A DNA stretch of 64,000 nt from NCBI RefSeq assembly GCF_000189635.1, contig NW_002476507.1, positions 496,001 to 560,000 of the forward strand, in the 5' to 3' direction. The translations under genes and the position numbers were made by a program. The notes below the pieces were generated by a model, which saw nothing but the letters and a program-made list of their open reading frames with translations, was not told the origin of the DNA and did not search any database. Source of the DNA: Tetrahymena thermophila SB210. Its lineage: Eukaryota > Ciliophora > Oligohymenophorea > Hymenostomatida > Tetrahymenidae. Below, piece after piece: positions 1 to 11,527 of this stretch. Within the stretch, counting starts at the first letter, position 1; each line of letters begins with the position of its first letter.

Positions 1-3000
1 ATATTTTTTTATGTATTGGGAGTAAAAATAGGTTTCAAAGAAGGATTATTTTAATTTTCTTCAATAATTATGTTAGAACTAAATGAATCTTTTTAATGAC
101 TTGAAAGATTAATCACTTTATCTGTGTGCCTTCTAATATTGCTAGATTTTATTGGACTTGACTAAAGTAGATATATTTAATTGCTTTTACTTCTATCTGT
201 CTATATCCTATCAGAGTCATAGCCATAGTTAGAATGAATGTTACTTTAAGAAGAATTATTGGTATATTTTGATTAGCATTTTTAGATGTTTAAAATGTTT
301 TATTCATACTAGCTTTAATGTATTTAGTTAAAATTACCTAAATCTTATAAAGATTTGATTGAGTTACTGCTTTTGTAGTTTGCTTTATTACTAGAAGTAT
401 GCATATCTTATGTACTCTCCTAGTTATTATGTAGGTTTGTCTAAGATTTATACATATTTTGTTTTGGAAGTTGGGAAAATGTATTCACTGAAATAGCTTT
501 ATACTTAATTAGGCTAGATTAATTTCCAGTTAACTCGATAGGTTTATTTGTCGAATTTGAATTTTAAGATTGCTTATCAATTACTTTTATCATTTTTTTC
601 ATTTTTATCATTCTTGAAGATCTTATACCATTTATAGTAGGTTCTACCTTATTTACTAAGTCAGCAGGACCAAGATCAACCATAGTTTTTACACCTCTTT
701 TATTGTTAATTGAAACTGGAGAGGATTCTTCAATGTTAGTAGGAATAAATGTTATTGTTCTATTTGATTTTGTTGGTTCAGTTGGAAGCTTCTCTGAGGG
801 ATGATATTTGAGTATAAAACCAACAGAATTTTCAGTTGGATTTCTGTATTTTAATACCTGCCTTATATTTCCATTTACATTCACATAATCTTCTTTAATT
901 GGTTGATTATACATCTTCTCTGTAGGATGATACTTATGATTTCCTGGGTTTTTATTTTAGTGTTTGAATATATTTTCCAAGACCATTTCTTTTTTGTATT
1001 GCTATTTAGAGGATCCTTGATTTTACACATTAATTTCATCTTAGAAACAAGAACGTAGAAGTGGATCACCAGTACTTAAGAAATACTGTTTGAGGGCTTC
1101 ATGTTAATTGCCATTTTTACTTGATAGAGGTCTGTTTGGTGAAGATATATTTTAACCAAAAGCATTTATATTGAGCTAATTTGAAACATCACCTTGCTAT
1201 GTATTTGATTATTGAGTTTTAACAGATTAACCACTGTCTAGAAAGTTGTTTATGATGCCAGATTTTCTTTGATAAGAAGTAGAAGATGATTCTGTTTACA
1301 AATTTGTACTTTCATATGTTTCCTTTTAATGAGATTAAGAAGTTATAACTTTTTTTTATGGGGATTAAGAAGATATAGGGATTTAGTCGCTACACCTTTT
1401 AGAAGAAGAGTTAGTAGAAAGAGCATTAAGAAAATTTTATTTTTTTATTTAAGAAGAAGGGACAACTAATTTCTAATTAAAGAATTAAGCTTCTTCAATT
1501 TTTCCGTTCTAAAGTTTTGTTTGGAGAGATAGTACTGGCTACTTAGAAGATATCAATTAAATATTATTAATGATAATTGTTTTTTAATGTAGTATTTTTT
1601 CTTCGTATAATTTTCTCTTTTTTGGCACATTTATAGTTAGATATTGGTGAGCTCCAACATCATTCAGGATCTTCTACTTAAATTCTTTAAGCTTAATTCT
1701 GATTAGTTCTCCTTCCAAAGAGGTGCATATAACATTATAGCTTCTTTTACTGCCTTCAAACAAATCCTCCTCCCCAATAAGTTGGTAAGGAAGTAACTAG
1801 GCAATTTTTATATCTGTCCCTTCAATATAATTAAAGTTAGTATTTATAGCCTTTTTTTTTCCTTATGGTTATATTTTATAGCTATTAAAAAATTACTCAT
1901 CATTTAAGTTATTCATCTCCTCTTCTTCAATTGCAGTCTTTTCATTTTTATTAGAAATAAATAAGAAATAAAATAAAATAATATAATATTGAATTTTACC
2001 TTTGTAGATTATTCGAATTTTTAGAAAATCAAAAATTATCCAGAATTTACAATATACATACAGTCAGATTCTTCACCTTAAGCAAATACCTTTTCATTCA
2101 TTTTGTATTTTACCTTAAATGAAGACCAATGAACTTATTTGAGTAAATATGTGCTAAAGTTTTCAAATAAAGGAATAGAACTATATAAATTTAGGGCCTA
2201 TTTTCATATTTAAAATATTCATGAATACAATTCTTTAAATATTAAATTAAATAAATGAAAGAAAATAAAGATTTGTTTTATTTAATCAATTTATTATTTT
2301 CATTTAAAATGAAATACTTTCTTTTTCCAAGAAAAATAAATTTGTGATATCCTAAAATAAAATTAATTATTTCATTTTACAAATTTATGATTTTCAAGAT
2401 TACATCTTTTTTCATGTTAATAAGTATTCAATTCAAGTAAAATTAATGCTAAATAATATTTTGTGGTTTTCATTAATTTAGATAATTTTAAAAGTAGGTG
2501 GTGATTTTAATTACTTTTATGAGCTTGATTTCTTCTTACTCTTTCAAAATCCTTTAAAAATTATCTTTGTCAATTACAGCAAACTTGCAGTTTTAAGAGC
2601 AGACTATTGTAGCTAAACGAGGTCTATCATTTATTAAAGCTAATTCACCAAATGATGAGCCGGCTTTTAAAGTACTTACTTGTACAAAATCCCCTTCTAC
2701 TGTATTAAATCTGCTTAATTACAGAGATTGTTAGCGATACTTTTATATTTAATTTTTTAAGGCTTTTTCAAAAATTGCACCAATTGTATTCGCTTCTTTC
2801 ATCACGCTATTCTCTGTTTCTAGTTTATAATTCTAACTCTTTAAAATACGGGCTACTTTTTAAAGTTTATTTCTTGGCTTCAGCTGCATAAGTTTCTCAA
2901 AATCTATTGTTGGTGCATTCGATTTTTTATTTTTTATGTATACTCCTACTTCTCCTTCAAGGATAATATAGAATTTATAGCCTTCAGAAATAAAATGATG

Positions 3001-3270
3001 TGAATATATATTATAAAATGTGTTAAAAAATTAATTTTCAATATTATTTTTACCTATAGTTCCTATGTTAAATACAACACTTCTTTCTTAATGTTATTCT
3101 AATACCATGCATTTACAACACTTTTTATGTATATCAGTTTTACCTTATTCGAAATAATACTTAAAAAACTGTATGTCTTTAGTCAGTTATAGAAGTGTAT
3201 TAATATCTTCTTGCTGTCTATCATCTGGACTTACCTTTAAAATTCTTATAATTTCGTCTATTTAGTCCAT
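1..3270 (-). CDS. Tandem cyclic-nucleotide-binding domain protein, 3' end beyond window
   Basis: Read with TAA/TAG as Gln, the minus strand encodes a cytoplasmic protein with two CNB folds. It should bind cAMP or cGMP or be a degenerate sensor. The first fold (about 3060-2530) has a canonical phosphate-binding cassette, FGELALINDRPRLATI, with the expected Glu and Arg. The second (about 2195-1640) starts with SIPLFENF, has EKVFAQGEESDCMYIV, and a weaker cassette, LIGEEDLFEGSKRSY. A long Ser/Asn/Gln-rich tail follows and stays open to the window edge. The start ATG at 3270 gives MDQIDEIIRIL. Introns fit at about 3057-2983, in the 2515-2193 stretch (exact exons unclear, possibly a mini-exon) and at about 1999-1939. 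No kinase or channel domain is visible, so it could be a PKA-regulatory-like protein or another CNB adaptor. Domain calls are sound; the exact function is not known. Confidence 0.8.
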
Positions 3271-3861
3271 TTTCTTTATAATCTATTAGAGATTTGGTTA
3301 TCTTTCTTTTTGATTAAAAATAATTTATCAGAAGCTTTGATTAATAGATATACTTATTTACCATATAATTATATTATTGTTAGTAACAAGTAAATTTTGA
3401 TAAATTGAAATTTCTAAATTAAAAGCCAATAATTTCTAGTTCAGTGAAGTAGCATATTATACAAATAATATATATTTTTACAAATAAAAGCTTAGAGTAA
3501 TTATGATTTCCAATAATTTACTTAAATTAAATCTAACACTAAAAATAATTTTAATTGCTTATTATAGGTAAGATTTTAAAAATTATTGAGTCTTATTTTA
3601 TATTTTATGAAACACAATTAGGATATCCAAATTTTTATTTGAAGGAATATGAAATATATTCACTTCTGATATAAAAAATATATAAAGATAACTGATTTCA
3701 ATATTTTTAATTTGAAATTTTCTTTTCACTCTTAAGTTAAACATTTAAAATAGGATTGAGATAATCTCTTTTTTTAAATAACTAACTTTCACATATTGAT
3801 TATCAATTTAATATAATGTTTGTGTTTCTAAATGTTTCTAAATTTATTTAAGAACTTCTTT
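3271..3861. other. Intergenic spacer
   Basis: AT-rich DNA of about 590 bp between the start of the CNB gene and the stop of the phosphodiesterase gene, both on the minus strand. It must hold the promoter of the former and the 3' end of the latter. I see no further gene or structured element. Confidence 0.6.
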
Positions 3862-5302
3862 TCAATCATTTTATTCTTTTTAAGATTTAATAATTTCTTT
3901 CATTAGCATTGGATAATCAGTAATAATGCCACTTGGTTTATCCTTTAAAAAAAATAATTGTTTAAAAATGCTTAATAGAATTTTAATTACTTTTAACGCT
4001 CTGAGAATCTCTTCTTATTTGTTGGCTACCCAATAAAAGGATAGAATCCCTCTTTTTCTTAAATGCTAAAATAAGGAATAGTTGAACAAATTAAATATCT
4101 TAATCATAAAAAACCTATTGATAAAAATAATAATTGATTAGTTTATTCCTAATTGATATTAATATCTAAATATTTTTTTTAATTTTATTAGTAATATAGT
4201 TAACTATTCATGATTACTGTAACTTCATTAGCATTTTTCTAGTAAATTTGCCTTCACTTAACTCCATTTCCCATTGATAGTATGCTTTTGTATAAAGAGG
4301 AGTAGCCAAGCAACAAATATCAAGTTTAAAAAAAGGAAGCAACCCTGTTAAATGCAGCAAATGTATTTTAATTAGATGGTTTTGTGAAGAAAACATATTT
4401 TAAAAATTTATTTTTTACCAATCATCTATAAATTAAGTTCCTAATATCTTAAAATAAACATTTCTTAAAAAGTAGTGATATGATTTATTAATATTTTACA
4501 ATTTAATTTTGTGCTTAGTATTTCTCAATAAGCTCAATAGTTTTAGAAATTAATACTTAATTTGGCTCTTTTAAATCAACAAGAAGAATGGAATCTGGGA
4601 ATTTCTTCAATATTTCCTTTTTTGGTGTTTAAACAATTGTTAAATGTATTATTAAAATTGTGCATTAACTACCTCAAATTTAGGAATGAAATAATCTTAA
4701 TTATTTTTTATTTATAAATACTCTTTACTTTCACTGAACTCTAGCTCTACTTTTGGTAGATAATTATTTATTTCATTGTAATTTAGTTCATTTAAATATT
4801 TTTTGTTTCCAGTCACCCTTTCAATATGTTTGTCATGAGAAACTACTACTTGCTTTGTAAAAAATATTTATAATACATTTTAAGTTTGGTTAAGACAGTA
4901 TAATTTTACTTAATCTTTTGTCAAACATAAATCCATTTCTAATATCTTAGATTGATTATCTAAGGCATGTTAAAAAGCTTAAATAGTATTTTCAGGAGCT
5001 TCATGAGCACCTTAAATTTTTTAATAGTTTTAAAATTTTTTTATAATTAATTAGTAAAACAATTTATCTTTACCTCCTCTATGGGCGACTATCGCTGTAG
5101 ATGAATTTTCGATAATTTAATTTAGATAATTATTTTTAAGATCTATTTTTTTGTGTATGTAATGAGGATTTCTTAATAAGAACTATGAAGCTGAGCCATA
5201 AATTAAAGCAATTACAGCTGCAGTAGTACTAATTTAATGTTGGGTTTTTTAAAATAAATACTGATTGCGAATCAAGCATTTTATTGATTTTTATCTTAAC
5301 AT
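3862..5302 (-). CDS. Glycerophosphodiester phosphodiesterase family protein
   Basis: This enzyme family hydrolyses glycerophosphodiesters to glycerol-3-phosphate and an alcohol. The reading begins MLRQKSIKCLI at 5302, followed by a hydrophobic helix (AAVIALIYGSASQFLL, residues about 27-42), so the protein is probably a membrane-anchored or secretory-pathway enzyme. The catalytic signatures run in family order: AHRGG then HEAPENT, ILEMDLCLTKD (the E-x-D metal ligands), VVVSHDKHIERVTG, LLVDLKEP, a C-terminal HLRKRGI...FYWV and finally GIITDYPMLM. A 63-nt intron at 5073-5011 splits the second Gly codon of AHRGG. Other introns are needed; one begins near 4215, where an in-frame TGA would otherwise occur. 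The stop is TGA at 3864-3862. All key residues are present, so the enzyme is probably active. The substrate head group cannot be told. Confidence 0.9.
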
Positions 5303-5634
5303 TTACTAATACCTTTTAATATTTTAATATTTCTTAAAAATAAAATAAATCTTTTTGAAGACAAATTTTTGATAAAAAAACATAAAATTTATGTAATTGA
5401 AATTCGAATATTCTATAATAAGATTAACAAAAAATCAGATTTTTTTCAAAAAAATAAAGTTTAATTTACGTTTTAAATATTAAAAATGTAAAGATGATAC
5501 TTGAAATATTAAAGGCTTCTAACTAAAACTTTACTAATATGAATTTCAGTAAATAATGACAAATAATATTAAATTAAGTTTAAAATTGAGTGAGAAAAAT
5601 AAATTTTAAATAAGATAGGAAATTTTCTTCCAAA
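5303..5634. other. Intergenic spacer
   Basis: About 330 bp of very AT-rich sequence upstream of the phosphodiesterase gene and downstream of the next minus-strand gene. No gene is seen. It is the probable promoter of the former and 3' region of the latter. Confidence 0.6.
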
Positions 5635-8600
5635 TCAATTTTTAACTAACTTAGAAATCTTTTGTAAAATATTTTCAGAAGCAAAGACATTAGCTCTAGT
5701 TAATGCTGCTAAATCCTAAGGAGTATGGGCAGCTCTAACGTTACGAGAGAAGTCAATCAATTCTTTGCTACTTAAGTAGGCATTAAATTTAAAAGCATCG
5801 ATTCCACAAATTAAAATCTTATTTTTAATTTAAATAAGTTATTAATTAAAAAATAAATAAGTTTAATTATTTATTAATAAACTTAGAAATGAAATTAATA
5901 TTTTTACGTTCTTATCAATGATGTGAAGTTTAGGATGAAGGAGAAGTTTTGAAAGGAAAGATCCAAATGCAGATGGAGGATACTTAGAAAGAACATACAA
6001 TCTTTGTACCAAGTTATGGGTAAATAAGTGGAGTTCTTCTTATGTAGTGTTTTCATATGATTTTTCAAAGATATTTTCCCATAGCTTCAAAACATGCTCA
6101 GTATTGTCAGAGGAAATACTAAAACCTTCTTATTCTCTGCTTTCCAACCCTATTTTCAAAACTTGTTAAAAATTTTTTCCAAATTTAATATTTTACATTT
6201 CATGAATATTGAGAATCTATTTTCAGATTAGTTGAATACGTCGAGAGCTTCCTTTCTTAATACGTTTTCATTAGCAGTGAAGATCTTATCTTGGTATGAT
6301 TGTTCTTGAAGGAGTCTGAGCATAGAGCAAACATTTTCTTTTTCATGTTCTTTTAATTTTTGTCCATCTTTCCATGCTTAGGTTTCACTGAGGGCAATTA
6401 AATAATTATTCATTGAATTTGTTGCGCTCTTGCTAATCCATTCAGGAGAAATGCCCCATTCTTTAAGAGCATTCTTACCCTTAAGATGGACATCAGCATT
6501 ATTAATAATAGCTTATTCAAACAATGAAGAGAATTCAACAACTAAATCGTTTACTTGCATTTTATCGAATGAAACTAAATCACTGAACTTCAAAGAATTA
6601 AGCAATTATACATCTGAATTATCAAGTTCCTTATAAGTTAAGAATGTGGGCTCCTTAGGGAGAGTAATTTCACCACTATTCCACTTTTCTAAGTATTGTT
6701 ATTCTAATGAAGTTAAGGTTTATTCAGCAGAAATTTTGCTAAGAATTTTAGCTTTAATTAATTTTTCTTCTGCTCTAATTCTCTTCAAATTTAATGTTTA
6801 ATTTAAATCTTTTTTGCATGCTAAGTAATCCTTTAAATAATTATGAAATTAATTATATTAGAAAGTTAAATAAATTAATTAATTTTAAATTACTCTGTCG
6901 TTTTCTAAATTATATCTAACGTAGGACTTATCCTTAAGTAAGGATTCAGCATCAAATTGAACATCAATATATCTTATTGCTATTTAAATAAAATTTTATT
7001 AAAAACAATATGCAAAATGTTAAGTTTACTTTCGTTTTGAAGGAGTGAATCAAGACTGTTGTTGGCAGCATCGTATTATCTCAAAGTTTTAAGAAGATCT
7101 TTTTGGATACCTTCCTTTTATTAATCAAATTGCTATCTAGAAATGTAACCCTTCTAATAGCTCTTGTAGATTTCTTTAATTTTTGTGAAGTGAAGTTTTG
7201 AGAGTTGGATTATTTTATTTTTTTGGTCAACTTTTCTTGTGAAAAATTCAAGATATTCTTAGCAGTAGAGTGAAGAGGGAGTCTTATTTTGTAAATATTC
7301 GAAATATTTTTTTGGGTCTCTTTATGCAAAGTGAGCATGCTTAGGTTAGTGGTTTTAAGAAGTATGTAAATGATTTTCAATTAACTTATCAGTTAAATTC
7401 AATTTATGGAGAAAATCTAGACGTTCCTAACTTGAAAAAGCCTTCTTAAGCTCCCACTTGAAGTTAAGTAAATTAGCAATATACTTAGTTCCTTCAGAAA
7501 TTTTGTGGTTTTCTCCTCTATAAACAAGTTCACCATTAGTTCCTTGAGTGAAGTAATCTTATTCCCAGGTTAAGCTGTAATTAGCTCTATCTTGCTTTGA
7601 AGTGACGATTCTTTAATCGAGAGGACGAATCTAAGATCTTACTTCTTTCTTCTTAGGGATAATGTAAGCAGTGTTGGTCTAGTTACAAACATCAGAAACC
7701 TAATGAGCCAAGAAGTTTGTAGGATTAATTTAAGCAATATTAGATACACCATATTCTTAAGTGAGGAGCTCTTACCATTCAGGATATTCATAGTAATTTT
7801 CAGAGCTAATGTAGAGATGATCAAAGAAGGCATCACTTTAGTTATATTTTTCGTTTCCTTTGGGGAGTAGGTCAATTGACAAACGCTTTCCAACCCACTT
7901 CTACTTTAAGAAGAATTCCATTTCTTCTTGTGTATTCTTAACACTGAAATTTAATTTGCTGTGAGATTTAAGTAAAGAAACAAAATCTTGATTAAAGTGC
8001 TTTTAGCATAATTGGTTAAGATTTTATTAACTGGTTTCAGAAAGAACTGTGTTGAAATCTTCGGCCATGGAGAAGAGCGAATATTTAACTTGCATTAAAT
8101 CACTTACTGATAATTGCAAGTATCTTCTACCACCAGAAAGTCTGAAAATTTGTTTTATCTTAGATTTCAAGATATTATATTCTTCGTCAATAAGATTTTC
8201 ACCAATTACTAAAAGATCGTTATTGAGATTAGAGTAAATATTGTGATGAGCTTTATCAAAAAGTTCAATAAATAATTAGTTATCTCTCTTAATAGTTATC
8301 ATCTATATTATATTTAAATTTGAATTATCATAAAAAAAGATTTAACTAGTGTATATTTATTTATTTACGTGATCTTGGTGGTTAACGTCGATGAATTTAG
8401 TGATAGGAATGAATTCGAAAACCATATTTTTAACTTTGTGACTCAAGTATTTAGAAAGCAAAGTATATTCGACAGCTGGTTTAGCAATGTCGAAATATGA
8501 ATATTCAGCAGGGGTAATGAAAATAGCTTTTTGTACTATTTCTCCTTATTCGTTTCTTTCTAAGCACATAAAATCTGGCTTGTAATCTCCCAAACCTGTG

Positions 8601-11527
8601 TGAGATAAATTTTCAGCCTTTCCGATTAATTCAACTAACTTATCCTTAATAGGGTTCTTTTAGAACAAGTTATTTTCAAAAATTGAAGCACCAGAAGCAT
8701 TATAACCTAAGTCTACTCCTTAGAGTTTAAGGTATTGACTTACGTAATTCAATCTAGGGTTTTCATCTAAAATATGTTTGCTTTATTGTTTTAAAATATT
8801 TAATGAGGCTTCACTAACCTTGTTAAGAGCTATTTCATAATAAACCAAATCAATAGCTTGAGAAGCGGTTATATCAGAAGATTTTTCCAAAATCTAAATA
8901 ATATTCTCGCTTAATTAAGAGAATTCTTCAGGGAATTCACTGCATACTCTAAGGATACAAATGCCAGTTTGAGTAGACATACCCTCAAGGCTTGTAATTC
9001 TTTTAACTAATTCCTTTGAGACACCGATGAGACCTTAATAAAACACAAAATCATTAAAATTTTTTTAAAGAAATTTTTATTAAATTACCTATATTGCCGA
9101 AAGCTGCTGCATATTTACCTAAAGCATTAACATCCTTTTCATTCTTAGTTTATTCGAGAACAACTTCAGAAACTTCAATGAAAAGTTTTTAGCTGTCTAA
9201 AAATTGAACAAAGAAAAGTCTGTCAGCTTCATCAACTAAAAAATAATTTTATAAAGAGGATTAATTAAAATTTAATCTTATACTCTATTATTTATTTATT
9301 TACCTTATGGGAAGAAATCTGCCCATTTTTCATTAAGGAAAGTTTATCCCTTGAATTCACTTAATTTGGAGTTTGAATATTCAGTTACAGCTAATAAAGC
9401 TTCAGCAAATTGAGAATGAGTGTAATTAGCAAAGAATTGCACATTGATTTCAGGAAGGCTTCTATCACTGTCGATTTCTTATAGCAATTATGGTTTAGAT
9501 TAGATCAAATTATCAAAATAAGGCAAGAAACTTTCGTTTTATTCAACAATCAAGTTTGAAACAATTTAAGCAATTGATTCTCTATTTTGATTGGTATCAA
9601 TGATGAGTTCTATTAGTTCAAAAAATATAATAAATCAACAAATCTTACAAAATAAATTTATTTTTATCTATAATAAAATTATTTCTATAAAATAATAGAG
9701 TAATAATAGCGAATGAACATTCTTTAATATATCAGAATTATAGTAAACTGCTAAGAGAGCAATATCAAACTGCAATCAATAGTGCAATTATTGATGATAT
9801 CAAATGTTTTTAAATCAGTAAATTAAAAATATTTACAAGGATTTTTGACTTCGTTGATAGAAATAAGACCAGCTTCAACCATGCTTTCTTCTAAGTTCAA
9901 AAGATCCAAGTTAAGCTATGGGGTCAAATTTACAGATTAGACCTTTTCTTATGATTCAATCATTCTTAAATAGTGTCTTCTAATTTAAATAACTGATTCA
10001 ATAGTTTTCTTCATAGCTAAAGCAGACTTTTAAATAGACTTATTAATTTTCTTAGATATAATTTCAATTTCATCGAGTATTTCCTATTCTTCTTCATTCA
10101 ATTCGTTTCTGAGAGTAATAGTTTAGGCATCTTCATCCTTTTATAGATTTTTTTTTTAATTCAATTTATTAAGTTCTTATTCTTGCTTTTAGATGGTAGC
10201 CTTCAAGAATTTTTAGAATTCTGGGTTTTCAACAATTTATTTAGCATCTAAAGGAGATCTCATGTAATATAAAGGTTTATGGATAGAAGGGTTGTTATCG
10301 ATAATATTTTCGGTATCAATATTGAATTAGTCGTCATTTTTAGTCAACATTCTGTGTATCTAATTTATAAAAAACAGTATTAATTTATTGATGTTTATCA
10401 TAAAATTATTTAGAATCTTGAAAAAATTATATTTTTTATCCTCCTCTTATACTAATTTATTTCTACTGCTTTTATTTTATAATCTCAATTATAAGCTAAC
10501 TAGAATTAAAAAACCCTAAAAAGGTATTTTAATCTAAAAGAAAGTATTTGCTACATTGATCTGAATGTTGGATGTTTAAATTTATGTAGAGTAAAAGTAG
10601 AATAAATATAAATAGATAATTTATCTCCAAAAATAAATAGAAAGAATATTCTTGAAAATAAAAATTGGTTTTTAAATTAAACGAGAGTTTTAAAGATTAA
10701 GATATTTATTTGGATGAGGATATATATACAAATCTTTTTTATTTATTTATTTGTTTTATGAATAAGTGAAGTATGTCTTACCTTCTAGATAGCTTCTCTA
10801 GTTATTCTACTATTAGAGTAACCTAACTTCTTTAAAGAACGAAGACCTTGAGCGATTCTTTCAGGAGAAAATTCAACACCACTCTTTAAACCGTATCTAA
10901 AGTCTCCAACTAAATCATCGAATCTCCAAGAGTCTTTAAGCAATTCCAACTAATAAATAATTAAAAAAGATAAATTACATGAAAGAAATAATTGCACATT
11001 TTTAAATAGAAATAATCTATTATAACTCTGATAAATATATTCATTTTATTTTTATTGCTTTGATGTTTAATTAATACTCAACTGTTTTTCATTAAATATT
11101 CGTTTTCCTAAGCAAAAAAATTAAAATTGCTCACATTATAATCGAAGTAGTGATTAGGGTTGGGACCTAAACTGTTAAGAGTAGCACTTAAGTAAAACAA
11201 GGTCTCAGAGGTCATTTTTTAATCAAATCCCAAACGAGTTGAGGAAATGAATTAACGCAAAATTTCTTTAAGAGGAATATTAGAGTTAATAGAAGCAGCT
11301 CTCATTCTATGCAAGTATTGATTAATTATTTTAGAACGTTCTTCATGTTTTTCACGCAAATAATCTAAATTCTTGGCAAATTGACTAACTCTTAAGTCAC
11401 TTTCTTCCTTGCTGCTTGTTTCCAATAGATCTTAAATAACTTTATTAATTGAAGAAGATTATCTAGCAATCTTCTTGTTTAATCCTATTTGCTTGCTAAT
11501 CTTTTTTGAAGCTATTCTTGACAACAT
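5635..11527 (-). CDS. Very large helical protein with probable mitochondrial targeting sequence
   Basis: I do not recognise this protein. It starts at 11527 with MLSRIASKKISKQIGLNKK, rich in Arg, Lys, Ser and Ile with no acidic residue early on, as in mitochondrial presequences. The frame continues through several introns to TGA at 5637-5635. Introns include about 8393-8328 (length divisible by 3, so open when read through) and one near 6200-6150 that contains an in-frame TGA. The encoded protein should be roughly 1,600-1,700 residues, mostly amphipathic helix, without transmembrane runs, Gln tracts or recognisable catalytic motifs. It has less low-complexity sequence than its neighbours, which suggests a well-conserved housekeeping role. 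Large helical mitochondrial proteins in ciliates include ribosome, ATP-synthase and respiratory-complex accessory subunits, but assignment to one of these is only a guess. Two adjacent genes cannot be fully excluded: an ATG lies at about 8306, right after one intron. Confidence 0.7.

Noticed and set aside
6100-6210. Frameshift or disruption in the mitochondrial-type gene at an in-frame TGA
   Set aside because: A GTAAAATATT...GAAAATAG intron of ordinary size removes the TGA and restores the frame.
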